32,932 nucleotides of DNA from Oscillatoriales cyanobacterium PMM_0019 (GCA_949127975.1 CASBRB010000181.1:1-32932); one strand, 5' to 3'. Numbered from the stretch's first letter, positions 9,059 to 18,179 are shown. The notes: generated from the letters alone by a model not told the origin. Numbers and translations are program-made.

Positions 9059-9970
9059 ATGGCAAATATAGAGCATCTGGCGCTACTGCAAGAGGGTGCA
9101 GTTAGATGGATTGAGTGGAGAACGAAAAACTTACAGATAGAACCAGATCTCAGTGATGCTAACCTGAGAGGTGTTAACCTGAGAGGTGCTAACCTGAAAT
9201 CAGTTAACCTGAGCAAAGCCGATCTTTGTCAGACTAAACTGATTTCAGCTAACTTCAGCAATGCTAATCTCAGTAGTGCTAATCTCCAGGAAGCTCAACT
9301 TATCGATGCTAACCTGAGGGAAGCTAACCTTAGTCTGGCTAACTTTATGGCAGCAAACCTTAGTTTAGCCGATCTCAGTTATTCTAATGCGATCGCTGCC
9401 GATTTTAGAAGTTCTAATCTCAATGGGGCTGTTCTGATTAATGCTAACCTAATTGGGGCTGATTTTAGAGCAGCTAACCTAAGAAATGCCGATTTTGGTG
9501 ATGCTACCCTGAGAAGGGCTAACCTCAGTGATGCTGATTTAATGGCAGCTAACCTCAACAATGCTAATTTGAGCCATGCTAACCTCTATGAAGCTGAATT
9601 GATTTCTGCTTACCTTTTCAAAGCCTCGTTGCACAAAGCTAACCTCATCTGTGCTCATCTGACTGGGGCTTACCTCAGAGAAGCTAACTTAAGCGAGTCT
9701 GAGCTATACCAAGCTGATTTCAGATGGGCTAACCTTACTAAAGCTATTTTTATCCGAGCTAACCTTACTAAAGCTAACCTTAGAGGTGCTGACTTAAGAG
9801 GGGCTAACCTGAGCGAAGCTGATTTAAGAGGAGCTAACCTGAGAGGAGTTAACCTGAGCAAAGCTAACCTAGAACAGGCTAACCTCGCAGATGCTAACTT
9901 TGAAGATGCTAACCTGAGCAAGGTTAACCTGCACGGGGCAATTATGCCTGATGGCACAATTCACAATTAG
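9059..9970 (+). CDS. Pentapeptide-repeat protein
   Basis: A 303-residue protein. After a 28-residue N-terminal segment (MANIEHLALLQEGAVRWIEW) come about 50 consecutive A(N/D)LXX pentapeptides up to about residue 293, then the family-like tail AIMPDGTIHN. The repeats should fold into a right-handed quadrilateral beta-helix of about 13 coils. There is no signal peptide or membrane segment. Such proteins are abundant in cyanobacteria and most have unknown function; a few bind DNA gyrase as DNA mimics. The gene lies 39 bases after ccmP on the same strand, so read-through is possible. Repetition makes the reverse strand open in several places, which is an artefact. Confidence 0.92.
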   Translation: MANIEHLALLQEGAVRWIEWRTKNLQIEPDLSDANLRGVNLRGANLKSVNLSKADLCQTKLISANFSNANLSSANLQEAQLIDANLREANLSLANFMAANLSLADLSYSNAIAADFRSSNLNGAVLINANLIGADFRAANLRNADFGDATLRRANLSDADLMAANLNNANLSHANLYEAELISAYLFKASLHKANLICAHLTGAYLREANLSESELYQADFRWANLTKAIFIRANLTKANLRGADLRGANLSEADLRGANLRGVNLSKANLEQANLADANFEDANLSKVNLHGAIMPDGTIHN

Positions 9971-10050
9971 GGTTGCGATCGAAAGGGAGGGAATTTCTGC
10001 TTGAACATCGTATAATAGTAAAGGGTATTAAAATTAATTTTTGGTGTAAT

Positions 10051-10656
10051 ATGACAACAACAGAAATTCAACAACCAGAAGTAAAAGAGCGAGAACAGCG
10101 CTACTATTCCCCAGGAGAATATCTGGAACTAGAAGCTGCTGCCGAATTCAGAAGTGAATATGACGATGGTAGGATAATACCAATGCCCGGTGGAACACCT
10201 AATCATAATCGCATAGCACTTAATCTGAGTGCTGCGTTAAATTCTGCTTTTAAAAAGCAACCATACGATGTTTTTATGACAGATATGCGCTTGTGGATAC
10301 CCCAAAAGCGCATCTACACCTATCCAGATGTAATGATAGTTGCAGGTAAGTTAGAGTTGGCTGAAAATCGTAAAGACACGATTACCAATCCCATAGCGAT
10401 CGCCGAAGTATTATCACCATCCACAGAACAATATGACCAACATGGAAAATTCAAACTTTATCGTACTCTGATAAGTTTACAGGAATATATTCTCATCGAG
10501 CAATCTGAAATGCACGTCGAACAGTTTTCTAAAACTGCTGATAACAAGTGGCTGTTCGCTGAGTATGATGGTGAAAATACCGTGTTAGCCTTAACTTCTG
10601 TTCAATTTCAAATTTCTTTACAAGATATCTATGATAAAGTACAGTTTGAGTCTTAG
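10051..10656 (+). CDS. Uma2-family (DUF820) PD-(D/E)XK protein
   Basis: A 201-residue protein of the Uma2/DUF820 family, which expanded greatly in cyanobacteria and has a restriction-endonuclease-like fold. Seen are YSPGEYLELEAAAEFRSEY near the N-terminus, the NHNRIALNLSAAL segment, the catalytic-type Asp in TYPDVMIV, Glu in IAIAEVLSPST, and the following YDQHGKFKLYR. I chose the ATG at 10051 (MTTTEIQQ); an upstream in-frame TTG at 9973 adds residues unlike the family. The true role of these proteins is not established. The next 30 bases contain a fragment shared with the gene at 10791. Confidence 0.88.
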   Translation: MTTTEIQQPEVKEREQRYYSPGEYLELEAAAEFRSEYDDGRIIPMPGGTPNHNRIALNLSAALNSAFKKQPYDVFMTDMRLWIPQKRIYTYPDVMIVAGKLELAENRKDTITNPIAIAEVLSPSTEQYDQHGKFKLYRTLISLQEYILIEQSEMHVEQFSKTADNKWLFAEYDGENTVLALTSVQFQISLQDIYDKVQFES

Positions 10657-10658
10657 AG

Positions 10659-10685
10659 CTGAAGCCCATTATCATCAACCAGATA
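10659..10685 (+). repeat. 27-bp exact duplicate of the tail of the downstream gene
   Basis: These 27 bases are identical to 11092-11118 within the gene at 10791-11156. In the matching frame they read EAHYHQPD, the same residues as in that gene. Just 12 bases after this copy a 79-bp palindrome begins. The fragment looks like the remaining end of a lost paralogue or the footprint of a local duplication. Confidence 0.8.
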
Positions 10686-10697
10686 CAGTCGCATTGA

Positions 10698-10776
10698 GTA
10701 GGGTGTGTTAGCGTCAGCGTAACGCACCGAAAATTAGCATATAGATGGTGCGTTACATTTCATTAACGCACCCTAC
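10698..10776. repeat. 79-bp imperfect palindrome, MITE-like
   Basis: The ends GTAGGGTG and CACCCTAC are inverted copies, and the inner parts AACGCACC and GGTGCGTTA also pair, so the whole element folds into one long imperfect hairpin. Similar GTAGGGTGCGTTA palindromes are widespread in cyanobacterial genomes. It ends 14 bases before the next start codon and so may influence the leader of that gene. Confidence 0.75.
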
Positions 10777-10790
10777 AAGAGAAACTGTTT

Positions 10791-11156
10791 ATGATTACAT
10801 CTGAAGCTTTGCAAACAATAATTGAATCTATTGAAGCTCTTACTCTAGAAGAGCAAGCTTTTTTATTTAACCTACTTCACAGCAGATGGATAGAATGGCA
10901 GCACCAGTCAAACACTGGTAAAATAGCCCAGAAGCAGGAAGAACTAAAATTAGGTACTGAAATTGTTCCTGTAGAAAACACTTCTACCCAATCCGAAAGG
11001 CTGAGGCTTGCTGGTAAGCTCAAAGAAAATCCTTTATTTGATGAGGTATTGGGGTATATGGAAGCATATCGTCGCGAGCTTGACGCAGAGACTGAAGCCC
11101 ATTATCATCAACCAGATAATGTTGGGTTTCGTGCCTCAACCCAACCTACAACTTAG
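10791..11156 (+). CDS. Hypothetical protein with a repeat-encoded C-terminus
   Basis: A 121-residue protein that I do not recognise as a named family. The first 35 residues (IIESIEALTLEEQAFLFNLL) resemble the helical start of small cyanobacterial proteins found near toxin-antitoxin genes. The C-terminal half (LRLAGKLKENPLFDEVLGYM) is helical and charged. Residues 111-121 (VGFRASTQPTT) and the stop are encoded by an inverted copy of the dispersed GTTGGGTT repeat at 11121-11152, so the original end has been replaced. EAHYHQPD just before it is duplicated upstream at 10659. An antitoxin-like role is only a guess. Confidence 0.6.
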   Translation: MITSEALQTIIESIEALTLEEQAFLFNLLHSRWIEWQHQSNTGKIAQKQEELKLGTEIVPVENTSTQSERLRLAGKLKENPLFDEVLGYMEAYRRELDAETEAHYHQPDNVGFRASTQPTT

Positions 11157-11181
11157 ATACAATTTAGATGCGCGTCAGCTT

Positions 11182-11231
11182 AGTCCGTTTTAACGGACTT
11201 TCGCTATTAGCCTCCGGTTTGAACCGGAGGC
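11182..11231. terminator. Two adjacent hairpins between convergent genes
   Basis: AGTCCGTT-TT-AACGGACT (11182-11199) and GCCTCCGGTT-TG-AACCGGAGGC (11210-11231) are perfect stems of 8 and 10 bp. They sit between a plus-strand gene ending at 11156 and a minus-strand gene ending at 11265, where a bidirectional terminator would be useful, but neither is followed by a T run. They may equally be a dispersed palindromic repeat. Confidence 0.55.
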
Positions 11232-11264
11232 GGGCTGGTGGATAAGCGATAAAGGTGGGTAATG

Positions 11265-12854
11265 TCAAATTGCCAATGCCAACCCATCAGAGCGAGGTTC
11301 TGATGCTGCCACCAGTACCCCTGATTGCCGTAGAATAATCTGCCCCTTACCAAATAGTTTCGTTTCAGCACTTAGTTGTACATCGTGACTGCGCTCAGCT
11401 AGTGCCGACACCAAATGCTGAGGCACACTCTGCTCTAAAAGTACGTTATTTCCTGAGACAAATTGCCATCTAGGAGCATCCAAGGCGGCTTGGGGATTCA
11501 TCCCATAATCCGCCAGATTAACTACTACTTGCAAATGTCCCTGGGGCTGCATATGTGCGCCCATAACGCCAAATGGTCCTAACGGTTGGCTGTCTTGGGT
11601 GAGAAAGCCTGGTATAATTGTATGGAAAGGTCGTTTAGCCGCTCCTATTTGATTCGGGTGTCCCGACTCCAGGGTGAAAGCAGCCCCTCGGTTCTGGATG
11701 GCTATGCCTGTGCCAGGAATCAGAATACCGCTGCCAAAACCCATGTAATTGGACTGAATGAAGGAAACCATCAACTCCCCATCCGCTGTAGCTAGATAAA
11801 CGGTTCCGCCTTTAGGTAAACCAGGGTGAGCTAGAGTTATCGCTTTTTCTCCGATTAACTGCCGACGTTCTGCGGCATAAGTTTTGTCTAACATTAACTC
11901 CACAGGTACGCCCAAAAATCTAGCATCGGTAACGTACCGATGAACATCGGCAAATGCTAGCTTCATTGCTTCAATTTGCAGGTGGTAACTTTCTACCGAT
12001 TCGCGGGGATAACGGGAAAGTTCAAATCCTTCCAGAATATTCAATGCTATCAGAGTAGCTATGCCTTGAGTATTCGGCGGCAGTTCCCAAACGGTAAGAT
12101 CTCGGTAGTTTGTAGAAATAGGTTCTACCCAGTCTGCCTGGTGTGCTGCCAAGTCAGCCAACGTCAGCAGCCCGCCCGTATCGGCGGCAAAAGCCGCGAT
12201 TAGCTCTGCCAGTTCTACTCGGTAAAAACTCTCACCTCCGGTAGATGCGATCGCTCTCAGTGTCTTAGCATGAACCTGACTTTTCCATACCTCTCCTGCT
12301 GCTGGTGCCCGATTTTGTGGGAAAAACACTTCCTTAAACGGCGCAAACTCTGCACCGCTTAGAGGCAAGTAGACATTCTCTGCTCGCTTCCAAGCTTGGG
12401 AAGTCACTGGTGATACTGGGAAGCCCTCTGAAGCATATCTAATCGCTGGTGCAAACAGTTGCTCAAAGGGTAATTTTCCCCAACGTTCCCACAAACTTCG
12501 CCAAGCTGAAACCGCTCCCGGTACTGTTACCCCCAGCCAACCGAGTTCAGGCACTTGACTCATCCCGGCAAAATGCTCTAAAGTAAGCTCGGCAGGACTT
12601 TTGCCCGAACCGTTCAATCCATGCAGTTTGCCATCCCAAACGATGGCAAAGGCATCTGAACCGATGCCGTTAGAGGTGGGTTCAACTACTGTTAGAGCGA
12701 TGGCTGTAGCAATTGCTGCATCCACCGCATTGCCCCCAGCCCAAAACATCTCCATCCCGGCTAGAGTCGCCAGGGGTTGGCTAGTTGCCACAGCACCCCG
12801 TTTACCTAAAACCACCCGTCGTGTTGAAGGATAGGGATAATCTGTCAGGTTCAT
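11265..12854 (-). CDS. Gamma-glutamyltransferase-family protein
   Basis: A 529-residue member of the Ntn-hydrolase gamma-glutamyltransferase family. Seen are AVATSQPLATLAGMEMFWAGGNAVDAAIATAIALTV-type residues (about 22-60), the GSGKSPAEL segment, and the predicted autocleavage Thr351 in PKGGTVYLATADGE, followed by FGSGILIPGTGIAIQNRG. No signal peptide is seen, unlike classic secreted GGT (about 570-580 residues), so this is probably a cytoplasmic GGT-like hydrolase or acylase; the substrate is unknown. It is the last gene of a tight minus-strand run, 5 bases after its upstream neighbour, so co-transcription is very likely. Confidence 0.9.
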   Translation of the reverse strand: MNLTDYPYPSTRRVVLGKRGAVATSQPLATLAGMEMFWAGGNAVDAAIATAIALTVVEPTSNGIGSDAFAIVWDGKLHGLNGSGKSPAELTLEHFAGMSQVPELGWLGVTVPGAVSAWRSLWERWGKLPFEQLFAPAIRYASEGFPVSPVTSQAWKRAENVYLPLSGAEFAPFKEVFFPQNRAPAAGEVWKSQVHAKTLRAIASTGGESFYRVELAELIAAFAADTGGLLTLADLAAHQADWVEPISTNYRDLTVWELPPNTQGIATLIALNILEGFELSRYPRESVESYHLQIEAMKLAFADVHRYVTDARFLGVPVELMLDKTYAAERRQLIGEKAITLAHPGLPKGGTVYLATADGELMVSFIQSNYMGFGSGILIPGTGIAIQNRGAAFTLESGHPNQIGAAKRPFHTIIPGFLTQDSQPLGPFGVMGAHMQPQGHLQVVVNLADYGMNPQAALDAPRWQFVSGNNVLLEQSVPQHLVSALAERSHDVQLSAETKLFGKGQIILRQSGVLVAASEPRSDGLALAI

Positions 12855-12859
12855 TTTCT

Positions 12860-13849
12860 CTAGGTTGCAGGTGCCAGCTCAGATTTTGGCTTACGTTCAA
12901 AAGTTTGAATTGTAGGCTGCTCTAAGATAAACCCATTTGCAGTACGTGCCCCCAGTTTACCACCGATCGCAGCAACCCACAGTGGCCAATTCACCTGGGC
13001 ATCTTCTAGCTTCTTAAACATTTTTGGCTTGACAGTAATGCTCACCATTTGCCCGTCGCAATCCACCTCAAATGATTTCCCACCATTTTGAGTTGTGCGA
13101 ATTTCATCAGGGAAAGAATTAATTTTAATCGTTATCTCTAGCTTACCTGAAATTGCCATGTCATCACCTGTCTGAAAGGTTGGTTGAGTAGTGTTCGGAG
13201 CTTTGGGAGCTTTTTTCGGGATTGGTGGTTGAGTCTTAGTAGTATCGTGAGCCCCAGGGCTTACCGCGTTGCTCAACAGAGGTACTTGGGGTGGCTCACC
13301 CTTGAGACTGGCAGACTCTATCAACAACAACGAGCCACTTCTCATACAGTCGAATTCCCAGAACTTTCCTACTGCATCCAATTCTGGCAATTGTCCCTGT
13401 AGAGTAAGCGTAAAAGGTTTCCAAATCTGCCAATGTTCCTGTCCGGGTGGTGGTGCCATGTTGCGCTTAATAGTGACTGTCACGCTAGACTCATTAACCG
13501 ACTGAACCTCACCCGAAATTGTGAAGTAATCTACCCTACTTTTTACCTTCTCCAACTTCTCTGGATTCCTGTACAACTGTAGCAGGTCAAATTCTAATCC
13601 TATTTCTCCATTTTTAATTCTCGGATAACAAGACCAAATGTGTTGACTATTTAAAATTTCAGGATTGTCCAAAAGTAATTTACTTATTCTGTTGGTGACG
13701 ATCATCCCTGGAAAATTTTCTTCATCGGAGGTTACAAAAATTCCCCGTCTGAATTTGTAAGTGCTGGGGACGTATTGACCCTTCACTATCCCGACAGCTC
13801 TGTAGAATAGTGGATTTTCTGGAGTAGCAATAATCGAAGGTTCTACCAT
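12860..13849 (-). CDS. Conserved cyanobacterial hypothetical protein
   Basis: A 329-residue protein. The N-terminal half (about 12-180) is beta-rich: FYRAVGIVKGQYVPS begins it and FTLTLQGQLPELDAVGKFWEF ends it. A Pro/Lys/Thr-rich linker (about 190-225) leads to a second compact domain beginning GKLEITIKINSFPDE and containing SFEVDCDGQMVSITVKPK and WPLWVAAIGGKLGART. From memory, relatives in cyanobacteria have been labelled FinO-like, but I cannot verify a ProQ/FinO domain and would not rely on that. There is no signal peptide. It sits between gluconokinase and the GGT-family gene with a 5-base gap to the latter, so it belongs to the same transcript. Confidence 0.75.
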   Translation of the reverse strand: MVEPSIIATPENPLFYRAVGIVKGQYVPSTYKFRRGIFVTSDEENFPGMIVTNRISKLLLDNPEILNSQHIWSCYPRIKNGEIGLEFDLLQLYRNPEKLEKVKSRVDYFTISGEVQSVNESSVTVTIKRNMAPPPGQEHWQIWKPFTLTLQGQLPELDAVGKFWEFDCMRSGSLLLIESASLKGEPPQVPLLSNAVSPGAHDTTKTQPPIPKKAPKAPNTTQPTFQTGDDMAISGKLEITIKINSFPDEIRTTQNGGKSFEVDCDGQMVSITVKPKMFKKLEDAQVNWPLWVAAIGGKLGARTANGFILEQPTIQTFERKPKSELAPAT

Positions 13850-13885
13850 AACTTACTGTTGTAGAGGGTTACTAATATTATAAAC

Positions 13886-14401
13886 CTAAAGTTTCAGACT
13901 GCTCATAATTTCGGGCGCGATCGCTTCAAAGGGCTGTGAGATATCCACCCAGATGCTCGACTGTGGATCTGGTTCTTCTAAAATATCAAGCTGGCTTTGG
14001 AGCAGATTTTTTTTCATAAAATGACCATGACGATCGCTCAACCTTTGGGCGAGTAGCTCAGAGCTGCCTTTCAGGTAAACCAGCCGCATTCTATCCGGAT
14101 CGCGCCACAGAGCTTGCCGATAAGCGGCTTTCAAGGCAGAACACGCCAGCACAACATTTTTATTTTCCTGCAACCACCCGTCAATAGCTTGTTGCAGCGC
14201 CTCCAGCCAAGGCATCCGCGAGGCATCATCCAGAGGAATTCCTTGGCTCATCTTTTCAATGTTAGCTGGTGGGTGGAAGCTGTCGCCGTCGGAGAATTCC
14301 CAGTTGAGGGCCGCCGCCAACTGCTTGCCGATGGTAGTTTTGCCGCTACCAGTGACACCCATAACAATCACAATACAGGATTTATCGTCAGTTGCGTTCA
14401 T
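13886..14401 (-). CDS. gntK: Gluconokinase
   Basis: A 171-residue GntK-type kinase that phosphorylates gluconate to 6-phosphogluconate with ATP, feeding the oxidative pentose phosphate or Entner-Doudoroff route. The Walker A is VMGVTGSGKTTIGKQLA (about 13-29), followed by the family's substrate segment FSDGDSFHPPANIEKM and the GIPLDDASRMPWL motif. ACSALKAAYRQALW and HFMKKNLLQSQLDILEEP are also standard. The length matches the family. The gene lies 26 bases after a secreted TPR gene and 36 before an unknown gene, all on the same strand; no gluconate transporter is nearby. Confidence 0.94.
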   Translation of the reverse strand: MNATDDKSCIVIVMGVTGSGKTTIGKQLAAALNWEFSDGDSFHPPANIEKMSQGIPLDDASRMPWLEALQQAIDGWLQENKNVVLACSALKAAYRQALWRDPDRMRLVYLKGSSELLAQRLSDRHGHFMKKNLLQSQLDILEEPDPQSSIWVDISQPFEAIAPEIMSSLKL

Positions 14402-14427
14402 AAAGGTAAACTAAAGTACATATTATT

Positions 14428-15249
14428 CTAAGAGCCAAACTGTTTGATTGCCTCCAGGGCTTGCTGGTTATTTTTTGTTCTTCCTTGTGAGAGGAAAATA
14501 TCTGCCGCTTTGCGTAAATCTGCCAGTGCTTCCTTCTTGTTTCCGAGTTCTATGCGGGTAATACCCCGATTGTAGTAAGCGTCAGCAAACTGGGGTTCGA
14601 TATCGATAGCCTGAGTGTAATCTGCAACTGCTTTTTCTTTTGCTCCCATCCGGTTATGAGTCAAAGCTCGGTTGTAGTAAGCCTTGGAATTTTTGGGATC
14701 GATAATCAAAGCTTGATCGTAATTTTCCAGTGCTGCTTCATGATCTCCCACTTCATCGTGGGCATTCCCCCGATAAATATAGGCATCAGTATTTTTGGGG
14801 TTAATCCGAATCGCTGACGTGCAATCGGCGATCGCTTGTTTATAATTACCAGCTAGATAATTGGCATAGGCGCGGTTGCCGTAGGCGTCGCCAAAGTCCG
14901 GTTTGAGGCGAATGGCTGCCGTATAGTCTGCGATCGCTTCTGGGTAATTTCCCAGTAAACTGTGGGCATAAGCTCGGTTGTAATAGGCATCGACGTCTTT
15001 GGGGTTGAGCCGGATGGTTTCTGAGAAAAGAGCGATCGCTCCCTTGTAGTCACCACTATCCAGTTTATCAACCCCTTGGTTGTATAATTCCACTGCTTGA
15101 CTTGTGTCTGCGACACGACTCCACTGGATTGGCGGCAACTGAGCGTGGGCAGATGCCATCCCCGCCACTGACAAGGCAAAGGGCAAACAGGCAACAGAGA
15201 AAATTACTGCTTTTTTCTTTCTGAAGATAGTTCGATGAGGATTGTTCAT
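14428..15249 (-). CDS. Exported TPR-repeat protein
   Basis: A 273-residue protein. A basic start (MNNPHRTIFRKKK), a hydrophobic core and AHA before Gln make a signal peptide with cleavage near residue 37, so the protein is probably periplasmic or lumenal. About six TPR units follow (residues 52-255), with N-R-A-Y-A and Y-x-x-A-I-A-D-Y-T-x-A-I patterns. The role is likely protein-protein contact; the partner is unknown. It is the first gene of the minus-strand run with gntK and is divergent from cyanoP, sharing an 87-base gap that should hold both promoters. Confidence 0.88.
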   Translation of the reverse strand: MNNPHRTIFRKKKAVIFSVACLPFALSVAGMASAHAQLPPIQWSRVADTSQAVELYNQGVDKLDSGDYKGAIALFSETIRLNPKDVDAYYNRAYAHSLLGNYPEAIADYTAAIRLKPDFGDAYGNRAYANYLAGNYKQAIADCTSAIRINPKNTDAYIYRGNAHDEVGDHEAALENYDQALIIDPKNSKAYYNRALTHNRMGAKEKAVADYTQAIDIEPQFADAYYNRGITRIELGNKKEALADLRKAADIFLSQGRTKNNQQALEAIKQFGS

Positions 15250-15336
15250 GGCTTGACTGAGGTTCTATGTAGCAGATAATGTTAAAAAGGCATTGATTAG
15301 TACCAACTCCCAATTGTACGTGAAGGAAAATGGCAA

Positions 15337-15879
15337 ATGCTGAAACGGGTTATCGCAATCCTGCTGATGGTATTGAGTTTGAGTCTACCATCTGACGCTG
15401 CCACCGCTGCTAATGGATTGAAATTGTATGTAGATAGCCTCGACGGCTATAAGTTTCTCTATCCCAATGGCTGGGTCGCTGTCAAGGTGCCTAATGGTCC
15501 CGATATTGTGTTGCACGATTTAATTGAGTATAGTGAAAATGTCAGTGTTGTGGTCAGCTCAGTTTCTAAAGACAAAACTCTTGCAGACTTGGGAACACCT
15601 GGAGAAGTAGGGTACAAATTAGCAAAAAGCGCCCTCGCTCCCCCTGATTCAGATCGGAAGGCAGAATTGGTAAACGCTGAAGCTCACGAAAGAAACGCCA
15701 AAACCTACTATATTCTAGAATACGAGGTAAAACTTCCCCACCAAGAGCGGCATAACTTAGCCAGCGTCGCTGTTAGCCGAGGTAAACTCTATTCCTTTAA
15801 CGCCTCAACCACAGAAAAACGCTGGAAAAAGGTGAAAAATATGCTCAAACAAGTAGTAAATTCCTTTACTGTTGACTAA
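15337..15879 (+). CDS. CyanoP (PsbP-family) photosystem II protein
   Basis: A 180-residue PsbP-fold protein. An N-terminal hydrophobic signal (residues 1-26) is followed by [25 protein letters not shown], the characteristic PsbP-domain start, and by [13 protein letters not shown] and a C-terminal VVNSFTV. CyanoP is a lumenal factor in early photosystem II assembly. Known CyanoPs are usually lipoproteins with a Cys after the signal; here the signal region ([15 protein letters not shown]) contains no Cys, so this copy would be cleaved by signal peptidase I and be soluble. The gene is followed after 8 bases by maf, suggesting one transcript. Confidence 0.88.
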   Translation: MLKRVIAILLMVLSLSLPSDAATAANGLKLYVDSLDGYKFLYPNGWVAVKVPNGPDIVLHDLIEYSENVSVVVSSVSKDKTLADLGTPGEVGYKLAKSALAPPDSDRKAELVNAEAHERNAKTYYILEYEVKLPHQERHNLASVAVSRGKLYSFNASTTEKRWKKVKNMLKQVVNSFTVD

Positions 15880-15887
15880 TTAGTGCT

Positions 15888-16487
15888 GTGACTAATAACT
15901 TGCCTACTTTTGTATTAGCCTCAGCATCCCCAGCCCGACGACGTTTACTGCAAAGTGCTGGGATTGAACCGCAGGTTTGCATTAGTGATTTTGATGAATC
16001 CCTTGTCCAAATAACTGAACCAACAAATCTGGTGCAAACTCTAGCACTGCGTAAAGCCGAAATAGTTGCGAGTAAATTTACAGACGCTTTAGTGCTGGGG
16101 TGTGATTCAGTTTTAACTGTCGAGGGAGAGATTTATGGGAAACCAGCAACGCCTGAAGAAGCGCAAGCCCGTTGGCAAAAAATGCGCGGCAAGACTGGTA
16201 TATTATACACAGGTCACGCTTTAATAGACCAACGACAAAACCATAATATTATCCGCTGTGGCATCTCAGGGCTTGTGTTTGCCCATGTAAGCTCTAGTCA
16301 GATAGCCGCCTACGTTGCTACTGGGGAACCGCTGAAATGTGCCGGATGCTTCGCCCTGGAAGGTAGAGGGGGACTATTTGTATCCAAACTGGAAGGCTGC
16401 CACAGTAATGTCATTGGGTTGAGCCTGCCCTTACTGCGACAGATGCTAAGCGAACTAGGTTACGATATAATCGACTTCTGGCAGTAA
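15888..16487 (+). CDS. maf: Maf-family nucleotide pyrophosphatase
   Basis: A 199-residue Maf/HAM1-superfamily protein that hydrolyses non-canonical or methylated nucleoside triphosphates. Seen are the N-terminal [19 protein letters not shown] motif, the SDFDES segment, [24 protein letters not shown], and [22 protein letters not shown]. The start is GTG at 15888. It lies 8 bases downstream of cyanoP. Specificity between dTTP/UTP-type and m7GTP-type Maf cannot be decided by eye. Confidence 0.93.
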   Translation: MTNNLPTFVLASASPARRRLLQSAGIEPQVCISDFDESLVQITEPTNLVQTLALRKAEIVASKFTDALVLGCDSVLTVEGEIYGKPATPEEAQARWQKMRGKTGILYTGHALIDQRQNHNIIRCGISGLVFAHVSSSQIAAYVATGEPLKCAGCFALEGRGGLFVSKLEGCHSNVIGLSLPLLRQMLSELGYDIIDFWQ

Positions 16488-16545
16488 AGGTAATTTTAGT
16501 CTAATCTTGAGCTAGCTCCACTAATTTCAGTCAAAAGTAATCTTT

Positions 16546-18102
16546 ATGGCGGCAAGCGACGACTTCAAACAACTACTCAAGGCGGGCAAAATTGTTGAGG
16601 CTCTGGCTCTAGCACTGGGCGAAGCCGTTGAGTTGAAAATCACCACCTGGGTATCAACAGAGTCAACAGCTGATGCCCAAGCATCTACCTTTGGGCAAGA
16701 TTCGGCAACATCCGGGAATCGCATGGAAACCCGGATTAATCTGGTTGACGGCGAAATCGACAACGAAATTGGCAACCAGTTTATTGCTAATGGCCCCTAT
16801 ACTGAACTACGGAACTTTCACCAACAGCAGATTGCCCAGAGCTACAAGTTTATTCAAAACAACCTCCACAGTTTGCAACAGTTGCTTGAGGTTTGGGCAA
16901 GCATGCAGCAGCTTGGTTTGTCTGATGCGGAAAGTCAGCTTTTGCCAACGGCTAAGGAAACTGCTCCTAGTTTACCAGTTGACAGCCGACAAGAGCCTGC
17001 CGAATCTAGTGAAGTGGAAGAATCTGACATAGCAACTCAAGTAGAACCAACTGAGATGCCATCCACCCCGCAGAGCGCATCCACTCCCTTGCCACCGACA
17101 GATTTACCCACTTTGGATCAATTAGACCTAGGAACACACGAGAGCTGGAAATCTTCGGTAGGGGCAGAAATACCACAACCAGATACATCGCACCTGGGAA
17201 CCGATGGACTTCAGGAAAATTTATTACAAAAACCAGAGTTACCAGAGCCTGAGATTAGCAACAACTTAGTATTGAGCCATCTCATGCCCACAAATGCTCA
17301 ACCAATGCCGACTTTGGAGCAATTGCACCTGGGAACCGATAGGGGATGGGAAAAATTAATTGCACAACAACTGCACCCTCAACAAGCGACACCAGCACTT
17401 ACTCAGGAACAATTGCTTCTGGGAACCGCTTTAAAAAACTCTGTTGAACAAAATATTAACCCTAATCCAGCAACACCGACACCGGATAACACGGAGTTAA
17501 ACTCGCAACAGGAGGAGGAGTGGGATAACTGGGTTATCGACAATCCTGAAAATGTAGCGATTTTATCGGCACCGGAACAAGCAGTTTTGGAGCCGGAAGA
17601 AGAAGATGAGTGGGATAACTGGGTTCTTTCCAATCCTGAAAATGTGGCAACTGCACCTGCGCCTAGAAATACTTCCCTAGGTGAGCAGGAGGAGGATTGG
17701 GAAGACTGGATTGTGGAACAACCAGGACAAGTTCCGGTGGCAGTACCACCTTCTGTCTCAATAGATAATGACTGGCAGCAGTTTGTTAACGAACCTTTGG
17801 ATTTCCACCCACTGGCAACAGACCCTTTTAACAATCTTGACGAGTCGGCTTGGACTGGAAACTTAGAGGCGGAATTAATAGCAGAAAGACACCGACTTGA
17901 ACAGTTAGAGTTAGAGCCTCACCAGCCTGAAGTAATAGCCTCTAGCACGTCTGTTAGCATACCAGATGCTACTACAACAGAGACACATATTCAGCAGTCG
18001 GGGTCTGTCAGTGAAAATCACCCCGTTCCCCCTCGTCCACCAACTCCACCACCACCACCACCACCACATGGAGTTAACAACCGGAACAACCAACAGCAGT
18101 GA
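16546..18102 (+). CDS. Acidic repeat protein with W-D-N-W-V motifs and polyproline tail
   Basis: A 518-residue protein that I do not recognise. The first 130 residues look folded (DDFKQLLKAGKIVEALALAL; LRNFHQQQIAQSYKFI) and resemble a helical domain. The rest is low-complexity and acidic, probably disordered. Two repeat types are visible: L-x-Q-L-x-L-G-T at about 186, 259 and 285, and three E-W-D-N-W-V / D-W-E-D-W-I units at about 324, 355 and 383. The C-terminus has PVPPRPPTPPPPPPP before a Gln/Asn tail. No signal peptide or membrane segment is seen. The next gene overlaps or closely follows, so the two may act together. The short motifs look like linear binding sites on a scaffold. Confidence 0.8.
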   Translation: MAASDDFKQLLKAGKIVEALALALGEAVELKITTWVSTESTADAQASTFGQDSATSGNRMETRINLVDGEIDNEIGNQFIANGPYTELRNFHQQQIAQSYKFIQNNLHSLQQLLEVWASMQQLGLSDAESQLLPTAKETAPSLPVDSRQEPAESSEVEESDIATQVEPTEMPSTPQSASTPLPPTDLPTLDQLDLGTHESWKSSVGAEIPQPDTSHLGTDGLQENLLQKPELPEPEISNNLVLSHLMPTNAQPMPTLEQLHLGTDRGWEKLIAQQLHPQQATPALTQEQLLLGTALKNSVEQNINPNPATPTPDNTELNSQQEEEWDNWVIDNPENVAILSAPEQAVLEPEEEDEWDNWVLSNPENVATAPAPRNTSLGEQEEDWEDWIVEQPGQVPVAVPPSVSIDNDWQQFVNEPLDFHPLATDPFNNLDESAWTGNLEAELIAERHRLEQLELEPHQPEVIASSTSVSIPDATTTETHIQQSGSVSENHPVPPRPPTPPPPPPPHGVNNRNNQQQ

Positions 18103-18179
18103 TTGAGGAACTAGGTAAAAGAAAAACAAAGTCGTTGAGTTATCTGCTAATAGATATCACGACTTTGGAAGTTAATACG

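Noticed and set aside
9379-9957. Long minus-strand frames rich in Leu, Arg and Ala
   Set aside because: They are the reverse strand of the pentapeptide array; the periodic codons keep the opposite strand open.
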